A stretch of DNA of 64,000 bases from Micractinium sp. NFX-FRZ. Lineage: Eukaryota > Chlorophyta > Trebouxiophyceae > Chlorellales > Chlorellaceae. Where the stretch lies: contig JAPTJF010000002.1 of assembly GCA_029339195.1 (NCBI GenBank), positions 186,001 to 250,000 on the forward strand. Reading direction: 5' to 3'. The notes under the pieces were generated by a model. The model did not search any database. It was given only the letters and a program-made list of their open reading frames with translations, and was not told the DNA's origin. The stretch's first letter is position 1; the number at the start of each line of letters is the position of its first letter. A program made the position numbers and the translations under genes. Below, piece by piece: positions 11,901 to 22,612 of the stretch.

Positions 11901-12957
11901 TCAGGGGCTGACAGGGGCGGCACGGGGCGCCGGGGAGGGGGTCAGTGCTGAGGATGGGCCCAGGTGGGCCGCAGCAGGGAGCAGCAGTGACGCTGTCACA
12001 CAAGGGCCACACCAGCGGCAGGCGCTCGACATCTTCCTGCCGTCCACAGACAGCCCTTGCCACCCCACACGCCTCCTGCCACCCCCAGAGCCTGCCGCCC
12101 ACCACCCTCCCACACACCTCAAATCGGGGCGAGCTGCGCTGCTGTGGGTCGTCGCTCCACTCGCCCGGCCAGCGCACCACCGCCAGCGGCTGCACCACGC
12201 GTGCCCCGCACCCGCCCTTGTGCAATGCGTCAAGCAGGTGCAGCTCAATTTTCAGGGCGCGCGCGCCAAAGAGGTCTGCAGGGGAGACGGATGGGCAGTG
12301 GGTGTGGGAGGAAAGCGGCGGTGGGAGCAGCAACCCCGCTGCCATGGCAACGGTGGTGGCAGTGGCAGGGTAACAACCCCGGCAGTCGCTGCTGCTGCGG
12401 TGGGCGCTGTGTCGAGGGCGGCAAGTGCTGCCCCAGCGCCGGTTGTGGGCGCGCACGTCTCCCCAGGTGCATCGTGCAGCCGCAACGCTCACGTGCAGTG
12501 TCGTGCTGCTCCTTGGTGGCAAGCACTGTGCGCCTGCCTCTGCCTGTGTGCGTGATCACGTGCTTCAGAGCCACGTAGGTGCCCGCGTGGATGGCGCTGC
12601 GGCTGCGCCCCGGCGCCACCTGCCAGCGTGTCAAGAACACGTCCGCCTGCCCGCCGCCCGCGCTGTCGCAGCACATCTCCAGGTTGTGGGTCACCTCGTC
12701 AATGTCCAGCTCAGGCAGCTCCTGTGGCGGGCAGGTGGAGGGCGGGCGGGGCAGCGCCGGCCGCGGTGGGCACAACAGCTGGGTGCTGCAGCGGGGGGCG
12801 CCCGCCGCTCTGCCGCCCGCAACCGCTGCCATCTTGTGGCACTCACCAGCGGGGCAATCGTAAGATCCGCCAGGCTCGTGGCGCTCCCTATCATCACATC
12901 CTTCACGCCATACTTGGGCTGGCCGCCTTGCTGCTGCAAAGGGTCCCGATGCGCCAT
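5902..12957 (-). CDS. Large protein with N-terminal divergent protein-kinase-like domain, function unknown
   Basis: About 18 exons, roughly 1,100 residues, start chosen at MAHRDPLQQQ (12957). Residues 1 to about 330 read as a protein kinase fold: a Gly-rich stretch (GGGQADVFLTRW), the beta-3 Lys in YVALKHV (about residue 91), a hinge YVMPAYERGSL, a catalytic loop VQDLTPNNLL in place of HRDLKPxN, and LADPAMAQ where DFG is expected. Both Asp residues and the loop Asn remain, so activity is uncertain. It then continues as helical sequence (SADLYSMSFIAAEMW, a Gln/Glu-rich helix near 8320) and a long Ala/Pro/Ser-rich stretch (7164-8100) with KRKSS. The C-terminal exon (about 5902-6389) is open to a TGA at 5902-5904. 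One intron has a GC donor at 8973. I recognise no named family. It is head to head with the next gene. Confidence 0.7.
9837..9867. repeat. (CCCA)n tetranucleotide repeat in intron
   Basis: About seven tandem ccca units inside an intron of the kinase-like gene, just after its donor site. Confidence 0.85.
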
Positions 12958-13347
12958 CCGGCGGCAGCACTGCTGCCTCGGCAGGCCGCTGCAAACGCCT
13001 GGTAACAAGACTGGCGAGTGGTGTGGCTCCTGGGTCAGGGGCAAAGTGGCCTGCCAATGCCAAGGACATTCCAGCACCGCAGGGCCTGCACCCGGCCTCC
13101 GCCGCCCGCTCCGAGACGCCAACCGCCCGCCCCCTTCGACAGTTCAAAGCACACGGGTGCGTGCAGCAGGCCGTCACTGCCGTGGCAGGCTCAATTAGGA
13201 GGCAAGGCGCCTGCGGCGGTCGCAGGCGGCCGGCTGTCGCCACCTGCCGCTGCCGCTGCCCGCCGCCCTCCCGCCGCCCCGCGCCCGCCTCCCGCCCTGA
13301 CCGCCCATCTCATCCTTCTTGCCTCAGGGTGGCTGGACCTCTGAATC
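12958..13347. promoter_or_regulatory. Head-to-head intergenic region (kinase-like gene / coiled-coil gene)
   Basis: About 390 bp separate the two divergent start codons, so both promoters must lie here or overlap the 5' exons. It is GC-rich and I see no TATA box. An upstream non-coding exon for either gene cannot be excluded. Confidence 0.45.
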
Positions 13348-14655
13348 ATGCCGGCCAAAACTGGCATTTGGGGGGCGCACGTAGAACACAAGGCTGGGGC
13401 CGGCCCTGGCGGTGAGGAGCAGCCGGAGGAGCAGCCCCGGGACAACACGCCGCCCAACCCAGACGAGCGCGCACCTATCTCTCAAAACGAGGTGAGGCAT
13501 GGTGGGAATTGCAAGTGGGATAGTCTTCAAGGGTGATCCTCTCCTATACTGACTTCCCGCCTGGATTCTTAGCATTAGCTGCGCCTTGACTGCCGTTCAC
13601 TCTCTGCCCGCACACTTGCAGGATGAGGGCAACAGCCCATTCGAGGACATGTATGAGCGGGTGGAGAAGCTGCAGAAGGTGAGCCGTCGCATGGAAGGGA
13701 CGGGGCTGTGAGGGATGCTGGCCTCAGTGCAGTGCAGCAGTGGCAGGTGCATGAGCCAAGCTGCTCCGCCTGCAGGCAAAGCACTCTGCCGCATGCCTCA
13801 GCCCGCACCAAGCAGTGCTGCCACGGCTATCCCGCTCTGCTCCATTGCCTGCAGGTGAAGGAATGGCTGCAATGCAAGTCGGAGACCGTGCTGAAGGCAA
13901 AGGAGGCCACGCTGAACAAGCTGGCCTTCCTGCGGGTGGGTAGATGGGTTTTGTTGGGCAGGCTTGTGTGTGGATCGACGCTACTGGTGGGTAGACAGTA
14001 CAGGCGGGTGCACTATTACATGGCGGCCGGCTGCTGCCCTGCAGCTGCTTACTGGCAGTGTTGTCTCCTCTCCTGTTCACCCCCAAATGATGGTTACCTT
14101 CCCTGACTACAGGCGGACCTGGACGCTGCCGTCCGCCAGCGCAACATCGTCACCACGCTGCGTGGCGCACAGCTGGGCACGCGCGGCTGCCTGGTGCTGC
14201 GTGACAAGCTTGGCACCAAGCGCCTGATGGTTGTGCCGCTGGGGAGCTCAGCGGGCAGCCGCGTGCCACTGCCCAAGATCGATGCGCGGCCGCAGCAGGT
14301 GGGCGTCAAGGTGCTGGCGGTGCTGCCGGCACAGGAGGCGGCGGATGCGGCGGCAGTGGCAAGCAAGGGGACGGCAGCGGAGGCGGCGGCAGACGATGAT
14401 GCCTCAGACAATGAGGGTGAGGCGGCAGCCGAGGGGTATGGCAGCGACAGCGGTGTGACGCTGGAGGGCGTGCTGGGCCTGGGGGAGAACAGCTGGAGCC
14501 AGCTGGCAGGCGAGACCATTGACGCAGAGGGCGCCTCCTTCCTGCGGACAGCAGTTTTCAGGGATTTCGAGTCCGAGCTGGGCTGGATGAACGACAACAA
14601 GGAGAATGCCCAGCCCCCGCTGACCACGGCAGACCTGAGCAAGATCATGTACTGA
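13348..14655 (+). CDS. Small coiled-coil protein with KEN motif, function unknown
   Basis: Four exons (13348-13491, 13622-13678, 13855-13935, 14113-14655) join in phase to 274 residues. The N-terminus is polar and Pro/Glu-rich and probably disordered. Residues about 49-110 form a charged helical coiled coil (EDMYERVEKLQKVKEWLQ, then KAKEATLNKLAFLRADLDAA). A conserved-looking block follows (GAQLGTRGCLVLRDKLGTKR), then an acidic Ala-rich linker (ADDDASDNEGEAAAE) and a tail ending LSKIMY. The tail contains NDNKENAQ, a KEN box, and the middle contains RDKL, a D-box-like sequence; together these hint at APC/C-dependent turnover, but this is inference. I do not recognise a family; it may be chlorophyte-specific. 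It is convergent with OGG1. Confidence 0.75.
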
Positions 14656-15333
14656 CTTGCCGCCGTTCCCTTGCTGGCACAGGCACTGCTGTAGCCTTGC
14701 CTCAACTGGATTGCTGCCGAGGCCTTACCTCAAGTCAATTGCTACCGATCTGTTGGCGCCAGCTTGACACCGACGCCTCCCCAACCCCCTGCTCACTGAA
14801 CTACCCTATCTTGACGTTATGAGTTTGCGCTCAAGCCTATGAGTTGACTTATTCTTCTGGGCACTCCTCCTTGACACAACCGTGTGCTGTTGTGACGTGA
14901 CATGACCCTTCATCAGACGGCCCCTGGCAGCTCACAGGCCAGCCGGCTTGTGGTAGGCAGTCAGGCAGGCATGCGACCTCACCGCACTTCCGCCCCTTGT
15001 CGGAAAGGGCGCCCCTGTGCACTCCCCTCTGTCTCTGCCGCGCACTCAATCTTGTCTTCAGAGTACCCCGGCCAGTAGCAGAGGCTGCGGGCACACCAAA
15101 AACCCAGGCGGAGGTGATGCCAGGTTGCATGTGATGGGGTTGGAGTGCCTCAAGGTTGGTGGTGCTCCATCACGTATCACAACTTGTGAATAAACAGGGA
15201 GTCATTGCAGACTACATCAAACGGTACATCATGTTGGGACTGCAGCTTCAACACACCAGACGATGCTCACGGCGACATGGCTAGACGTGACTTGCCTCGA
15301 TTGGCAAAGCGATACAGGGCCAGTGAGGCTCGG
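14656..15333. other. Tail-to-tail intergenic region
   Basis: 3' flanks of the coiled-coil gene and OGG1. Short ORFs occur but none looks coding. A gaataaac string sits near 15188. Confidence 0.5.
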
Positions 15334-18300
15334 CTACTCTGCCTGCGCTGGCGCCTTCCTGGCCGCCCGCCTGCGCAGCCGCCCGCCAGACGGCACGCCC
15401 CCCGGCGCCTCCGACTCACCCGGCGTGACCGGCGACAACGGTGCCGCCGCCGCCGCAGCAGCTGCTGCTGCTCCCCCCTCCTTCTTCACCTCACTGCTGA
15501 AGCTGATGCCGCCGCTGGCCTGCCCGCCATCGGCATCGCTGCTGTCCTCCCCGCTGGCGGCTGCAGCGCGCTTGCGCTTGGCTGCGGCACTGCTGCTGCC
15601 GGCGGTGGCCAGGCCGGGCACCTTGTCCCGCGTGCTGGCCAACTCAGCGATGAAGAGCAGGGTGTGGGCCCAGCCGGCATAGGGCCCAAACCGTGTCACA
15701 AACGCCGCCTGCACCTCTCCGTGGATCTTCTTGGTCAGGCTCTTGGACTTCAAGTGGGGGGCGTAGTATTTGGTGGCCAGATTCCACACGTGGGTGTCCA
15801 CTGCGAGCGGGGAGGACGGGCGGGCGGGGGAGGCAGGCAGGGTAGCGGCATGGTGAGCTTGTGGTGCAGATGGCGGGGGGGTGCGTGAGGTGGATGAGTG
15901 TGCCGGGACGCCTGGTGTGTGTGTGAGAGCATCCGTTGCCAGCAAGTTTGAGAGCGGCGGCGCACATGTGGCGCATGTGCGGTGTAGGTGCTGCGGCGCA
16001 CCAGCAGACGCGGCTGCGCGGCCGGCCGCTTCACCCTGGCAGGTCAGCGATCGCTCTGATCAGGGGTTCGGCGCCTGGACGGTCACATTCTGAGAAATGC
16101 TGAGCGTGCTGAGGCTGCCACGACTGAGCCGCCTCAAAACAACCATCTCCAACACCACACTGTTCCCACAAACCCACCATACCACAGACTTCCTGCTGAT
16201 CGCAACCTCTTTCTCGAGTTCCTCGCTGGCGACCCAGCGTGCAATTGTGGCCATGATGTCAACGCTGCCAACTAGGGTCTTGAGCCCCGCGAGCGGGGCC
16301 CTGCCCACCTCCCCGCGGCGCCCTCGGGGGCCAGACACGCCTTCCCCGCGCGGCAGCAAGGCCAGGACATCGGCCGCGCGCTCCAGGTCGCCTGTGCCGC
16401 GGGGCGGCGGTATGGGCGGACCCACCGACGGCGGCGCCCCCGCCTGGGTCGGCCGTTACAAGTACAACTGCTGGGTGGCCACACCCGAGGCGGAGCAGCA
16501 GCCCTCTCGCGAGCTGGGTGCTGGGCCCGCAGCAGGCAGCCGGCAATTGGGCGCCGCGCGCCCGCGTGTGGCGCAGCGGACTGCGGCGGCGGCAGGCGCC
16601 GCATTGACCATGCCGGCCGGCCATCTGGGAGAGGCTGGTCGCATGACGGTGAGTGTTGTCACACCCCAGGCAGTGCTCTGGGTGGTTCAACTGGTGGGTT
16701 GTGTGGGCAGGCACCACCGCATGTGGCTAGCGCCCCACTTTTGTGGTGGCACTGTGAACCCCCCACCTGCAATTCCGGTGCCGTCCCGCACCCGCTCGAA
16801 CACCCGCTCCTCCCTCGCCCACCCACCCAACCACACACTCCCCCACTCATCCTTCACAGGGCCTGGTAGCCCGGCAGCTGCGCGTGAGTGAGGAGGAAGC
16901 TGGGCGGCGGCTGCACCAGCTTGAGCTGCTGCTGCCCGACCTGAGGCAGCAGCTGAGCAGCATGGACCCCTCCCTGGTCGCCCGCCTGGCAGCCGACGTG
17001 GGCGCCGTCACCCGCCGCCTACTGCAGGCAAGCCCCGGCTGCACCGCTGTCAAGCACATGCTTGCAGGGTGGGAGGAAGGCCCTGCTGGTGCACTTGGGC
17101 AGCTGCACAGCAGGATGGCAGGCGGTGCCGGCAGCACCGTCCCACCAGAATCGTGCGCGATCCAGCCAGCCGTGCATCCCCAGCCACACACGCACGCATG
17201 CCTCCAAGGGTGCCTCACGAACCCTACCCCAGCCGCTGGCTCATGTCCCTTATCCCGCCCCCCGCCCCTGCCTGCCCCTCTTGTCACCTCCGCCCCTGCA
17301 GCTGCGTGCCATCTTCCCCGAGGCGGATGCCTTCAAGCTGGCGCAGCGGGAGCCCTTCCTGGTGCTGGGCGCCAGCCGGCCCCGCCTGGAGCGCGCCGCC
17401 AAGGAGCTGCGCCGCCTGCTGCCGGGCCTCAACGTGGACAGGTGCGTGCGTGTGCACTAGGCAGCACCTGGTGTGGGGGTCGAGGGCTACGCCCAGAAGC
17501 CAGAAGCCAGGGGGCCGTGGCGGGGCGCTGCTTTGGGGGCTGCTGAGGGTGGGGAGCAGCTTGTCCTACGCTGTGCACCCCCACGCTGCGCATCATAACA
17601 CTTGCTGCTGCGCCCTGCTCCTCACACACCGCCCACATCGATGCGCTCCCCACCCCGCAGGCTTGTGGAGGACCAGCCGTCGCTGCTGGATGTGAAGGCG
17701 CTGCGGGGCGCTATGAAGGTGGGCAGCCAGGCGGGCGGGCGGGCAGCCGCAAGGGTGGGGTGTGCCTGCCTCTGGACGCATCAAGGCAACCCAACAGGCG
17801 GGCGCGGGCTGGCCTCACGTAGAGGGTGTGCTTGTTGGTCCGTGCTGTGTGGCCAATAACTTCCAGGGTTCATGCGAGTGCGCGCGCCTTCACTCAAGCT
17901 GCTCGCCTTTCAACCGACCCTTCTCCACCGCCCCCACCGCTCTCTTACTCTCTTTTGCTCCGCAGGACTTCCGGCGGGCGGAGCCGACCCTGGATGTGGC
18001 ACAGGCACTCAAGGTGGACCCATCCATGGTCTTCCGCTTCTCATTCCGCCACCACCCCAACGTCAGCTCAGCCCTCTGCCGCCGCACCGCGGCTGCCCTG
18101 GCTGCCGCGCCCGCGCAGAGCGGGTGAGGCGCGGCGTGTGGCTGCAACAAGCGTGTGGGCAGGGTATGCCGATCGCCCCGGCCTAGCATCCCCCCCGCTG
18201 GATACACAGTTGAGTGGAGAGTGCCCCTTGCCCGCACCGCTCGTGGTGCGCGGCGCCCCTGCTGCGGCGAGCCGCCGGTTGTTTTGGTAGCACCCAGCAG

Positions 18301-20419
18301 CAGCAACAGGCTGCGCCAGCGTAGCGCGCGCCGAATGAACCCCCTCTGTACCCCGCCCCTACTACCCTCGCCGCACCATAACTCACGCCCATACTTGTGT
18401 CGGCACACTTGTCACCGCCCTGAGCTTGCCCCCACGCACCACCTCCCGTCCCCACCCCTTGCGCCGTCAGCCTGCCCCTCTCGAGGCGGCGATGCGGCAC
18501 TTGCTTTGCCCATACTGTTTTCCCCTCAGCGTCTGATGATTCTGCCCCCCAAGTTTTCGGCGCCGTTGCACTCCCAACTTCCCGCCGGCGCTGCCTGGCA
18601 GCAGGCGCCCTTTCGTTGCGCGCCGCTGCCAGGCAGCCCGTCAGATTGGCTGGCCCCCCCATCGTATGCATATGTACAAAGCTTTCCCTCGCCACACGCC
18701 TTCCGATTTCCGCGCGTGCCTGTACCACTAACATCAACCTTGATCTCTCGCAAGTCAATTCTCCCCCCCACCCCCAACCCAGCACCACACCCAAACCCCT
18801 CGTTCTGTCATCTCGCCTACCTCCGGACAAGGCACTTGAATGCCGGTTTGATTGATTGCCCTCTTGATTCCCAAATCTCACCCACCCCCTACGCATGGCG
18901 ACCCCCTTTCCGATTTGATCCAAGTACCTACTAATCAGTGTCTGTGTGAGGAACAGCAACCCAACCTCTGGTCTACTTCCGAGTTTTACTACCAAAAGTC
19001 AGCTGTGTGAACAACTGGCCTGCAGAGGCCACCTCCTTGACCAGGTTAGAGGGCTCAGCCCCAGCACGTTAACGTGCGGACCACCTGTAAGATTCACAGT
19101 TCACAGTTCCTCCCAACACCACGCACACTGGGCAGAAAGCAAGGAAGGCAGAGCTGTACCAGAGAGGCGCGCCTGATCCTTGTGCTTTGAGTCAGCGAGA
19201 GGAGGCAGGTGCACGCTCCTCAGCACACCCGCGTTGGGTCCCTTTACTTCACAGGTGTGTTGACACACACCTGCTTCACTCGCCTGCCTGTATGCAACTG
19301 CGCACCATCCCATCCCCAGCCCCACCTGGGATGGCCTCGTGCTTGTCCAGCGAGAAGAGGCAGATGCAGGCGGCCACCTTTGGGCCGATGCCGGGCAGCG
19401 TGCACAGCGCCTCGGCCGCCTCTGCAGGGGGCAGGGGCGTGCAATCAATGGGGTGCCTTGTGGGGCCAATATTGCTGGACATCACATGGACTACTGCTCG
19501 AATCAGGTGCAGGGCGACAGAGCTGGCTGGCTGCTTGGCTGGGTGGCTGCCTGGCTGGCCAGTCGGTCATCAGCCAAACCCCAAAATCTGCCAGCAGCCG
19601 GGCACGACAGCCAGCCAGGCAGCCCGACATGTGTACCCACCCTCAAAAGGGAGCGTCACGCAAACCGTGTACTGTTGTAGCACAGCACAGGCAGAGCGGG
19701 CCTGAGCAGACCACAGCAGAGCGCAGCACAACACGGCACAGCACAGCACGCGGTACCCACCCTCATAGGGAACGTTGCGCAGGCCCATCAGCCAGCTGGC
19801 GCCGCCTTCGGGCTTGGCCAGCAGCTGGGCCACGCTGCCAGTCACATACTTGGCACTGAGGCAGGGGGGTTGGGAGGGCAGGAGGGCAGGAAACGCATCG
19901 AGTGGGGGTAGCACATGGAGAGCGGAAGGAGATGAGCAGGCACAGCAGGCACAATGGGTCTGCCTGCCTGCCGCGAGATGGCTGCACAACAGCCAGCCTG
20001 CCGGGCAGCCGACCGGCCCACCAGCCAATGGCATGCAGCCAGCCCGCCAGGCAGCTAGCCTGGCTGGCCCTCACCGGTAGCCAAAGCCATCCGCCCTCAG
20101 CTCCTCCTCCGTGGCGGCTGCCAGCTGCTCCAGAGTTGGGAAGGCGTGCAGCGCCAGCTGCGCCGCCATCTTGCCCTTGCCACCATCCTCAGCTGCTGCT
20201 GCCGCGTTGCCGCCGTCAGCAGTCAGGCTGCCAGCGGCGTCGGTGGCGGTTGTGGGGGCCAGAGGCACCAAGGGAGTGCCATACTGCCTGCACAGGCGCT
20301 CCACCATGCCGTGGACTGCAGCAGCAGCAGCAGGCGGGAGCGGGGCAGCGGCTTGGGAGCGGCAGGCGACTCAAATGCTGTCATTGCAGCAGGAGGAGCA
20401 GTGCTAACCACCCCAGCAG

Positions 20420-20461
<42 letters not shown>

Positions 20462-22007
20462 TACTGCGCTGGATGTGGTTGTTGGAGGAGCAAATGAACT
20501 GCAAGAAGTGGGAGCGAGGCGTGGGGAGGCGTGGGTGTTGCGGAGGAGAAGTTGAGCGGCTTGAGTGCCTGTTGCAGGGGGTGTGCGAGGTTGCGGCCCA
20601 GCCTACAAGTTGGGACGGCAGCTTGAATCGGGGTGCCTCAACGGCGCCCCCTCCACCAGTCCCTGAGTGCCTGCACCAGCTGCCGCCGACGGCTCACAAG
20701 CCAACCCCCGGCTTCACCCCGGCCCATCCATCATCCCAAATCATCAGACTGCTGCTGCCGCTCTGCCGCCACACGCAAACCAGCCACTGACCCCACCCTA
20801 CCCTGTCCACCCCACCTGTCCACCCCAGGCCACCCCCATCCCCCAGAAAACATCACCACCACCCCGCCTGCCCACCTGGAACAGGCACTCCACAGGGTCC
20901 TGCCGCAGCATGCGCGCCCCCGGCAGCAGCAGGTGCACCGCCGCGTATCTGTCGCAGGCAGCGCACCACCCAGGCGCCAGGTCAGCCAAGGAAGTGTCCA
21001 GGTGGAAGTAGTCCCGCAGCACGGCAGCGTCCTGCTCAGCCGCAGCCGCGGCCGCTGCCGCAGCCTCATCGCCGCCTGCCCCTGGCACGCAGCTGCCGGG
21101 GGCACGTGCGATCACTTGGTACTGCACATCGTCTGACAGCTGGCGCAGGCGGACCTGCAGTACCAGTCAGGCAGGGAAAGGATGGGAAGGAGTGGGAGGG
21201 TCGGCACGGAGAAGCGCGGCGGGCTGGCAGCTCGACCGGTGGAGAGGGGGCATGTCAGCAGCAAGCAGCATCCGGGTACAGCTGGACAGCAGCGGCAGCA
21301 GCGGTACGCAGCTTCAACGGGCGCATCCGCCCACCCTGCACGCTCAGCGGCGGCCCGCCACACATATGCCAGCAGGCACAGCCCACGCACCGCACGCTGG
21401 GCCACCCCTGTGTGGATTCGATAGGTTGAGTGCCCATCTGGCGGAAGCTTATTAGCAAAGGAAACTAGAAGATGGAAACAAGAAGCAGAAGGATACAAAA
21501 GCACTCACTGCGCGCTGGCCCACCACCCCGGTGAACTCGAGAGGGTCGGTGGCCGTCTGGCGCCAGCGGAAGCTCTGCCCCGTGGGCAGCGTCCACTCCA
21601 GCCGCAGCTCGCTGGCCTGTCATGGCAACAGGGAGTGAAGCGGCTGGCAGCGTTGAGATGCACAGACTCGGCAGCAACCGCTGAGAGCAGGCAGCACACA
21701 GCGGGGGAAGGAGCAACCCCTTGCGGCTCACCGGCGTGCCCAGAGAGCGCCATTCGGGCATGCTCCCGCCGTCCTGCGCCTCCTCAGATTTGACAGCCGC
21801 TGACATGCTGTGCAGTGCTGCTGTGGCGACCGTAGTGGCAGCACGGCGCAGTTTCCCGCCACTGCCGCTGGCGGCGGCGGCACTGGTCAGGCTCGAGTTG
21901 GCAGCAAAGCGGGCCGAGATGCCGCAATCACGACTGCTGCAGCTGCCTCTGAAAAAGCTGGTGCGCAACAGAAGCGGGCGAGAGCAGGGCAGACGGCTAA
22001 TAAACAT
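15334..22007 (-). CDS. OGG1: OGG1, 8-oxoguanine DNA glycosylase/AP lyase
   Basis: Bifunctional base-excision-repair enzyme that removes 8-oxoguanine opposite C. Exons on the minus strand: 22007-21732, 21616-21509, 21154-20876, 20498-20465, 20315-20075, 19855-19761, 19421-19326, 15800-15334; every phase matches. OGG1 signatures are in order: [72 protein letters not shown] (helix-hairpin-helix with the Schiff-base Lys) and the PVDTHVW catalytic Asp. The C-terminus is a poorly conserved Ala/Ser tail with KRKR, a likely nuclear signal. Three in-frame starts exist: 22007 (531 residues, with an Arg/Ser-rich presequence [19 protein letters not shown]), 21806 and 21761 (449 residues). Dual nuclear/organellar targeting is plausible. 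The last intron (15801-19325) is about 3.5 kb, far longer than the others, and contains another gene. Confidence 0.92.
16097..18127 (+). CDS. Predicted organelle-targeted helical-repeat protein nested in OGG1 intron (mTERF-like?)
   Basis: Five exons (16097-16648, 16860-17027, 17302-17441, 17661-17718, 17966-18127) join in phase to 359 residues, ending in APAQSG and TGA. The first 60 residues are Ser/Thr/Arg/Leu-rich without acidic residues, as expected of a plastid or mitochondrial transit peptide. A basic Pro/Ser-rich linker follows. The C-terminal half is made of repeated helical units such as [19 protein letters not shown] and [19 protein letters not shown], which resemble mTERF repeats in spacing; that assignment is tentative. 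The second intron has a GC donor (cag|gcaagc at 17028). The whole gene lies inside the last OGG1 intron on the opposite strand. Confidence 0.7.
18128..19325. other. Remainder of large OGG1 intron / 3' flank of nested gene
   Basis: Low-complexity C-rich sequence followed by AT-richer sequence. A 259-residue open frame at 18155-18934 has no exon-like composition and I treat it as non-coding. A TGTAA at 19085-19089 could end the nested gene's transcript, but it is far from the stop. Confidence 0.45.
20423..20459. repeat. (CAG)n trinucleotide repeat beside a splice donor
   Basis: About twelve CAG units (CTG on the coding strand) start immediately inside the donor of the 34-nt OGG1 exon 20465-20498. 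If read through, they would encode poly-Ala. They sit in the intron. Confidence 0.9.
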
Positions 22008-22612
22008 GCGACGGCACAGTTTAGGCACAGGCTCCCTGAGCACGGGTAGATGTCGATATGCGTGTCGGGAGTTGAATTGCAGCGCAATTGGCGCTCTTCG
22101 CAACGTCCATGATGGGTCCCTTCTTCCGCCTCATTTGGCCTGCTCGCTGTTTCACGCAGCCTGCGCCCAAGACACCTGTTGTTTGATCGCATAGCTCCTG
22201 ATCGCCAGTTTTGCGCTTCAAGCTTCGGGCAGGTGCAGGTTGCCCGTCGAGCGCCCTTGAACCTCCGCTGCCTAGGTGTGAGGCCGCCGGCGGGCTGCAG
22301 AGTTCGCTTGCACAGCTCGCTGGCGCTCCAGGCGCATCATTGCGCCACCGCGCTCAGGGGCCACACTTACCTGCCACCGCGCACCTGCCGCCAACCAGCG
22401 GGCAGCGGGCGCACTTGTGCAGCGGCCCACTGTACGCAAGCCTGTCCATGGCTTGCTCAGGCAGAGTGATGCGTTGCAACTTGTTAACCCCCTCATCCAG
22501 CAGCAAAGCCCCACCTTGCCCCCAACCGTGCAGAGCACGCTTCACTCTGCCAACCACCCGCCGCCGCTCGCTGGGAGCACCCAAAACCCCACCAGACTGA
22601 CAGCTGGGAAAG
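22008..22612. promoter_or_regulatory. Head-to-head intergenic region (OGG1 / OEP61)
   Basis: About 605 bp between divergent start codons, or more if OGG1 starts at 21806 or 21761. No clear TATA box. The region 22030-22200 is less GC-rich than the flanks. Confidence 0.4.

Noticed and set aside
18155..18934. 259-residue open frame downstream of the nested gene
   Set aside because: Pro/Ser/His-rich translation of C-rich non-coding sequence, no homology recognised, no exon-like boundaries.
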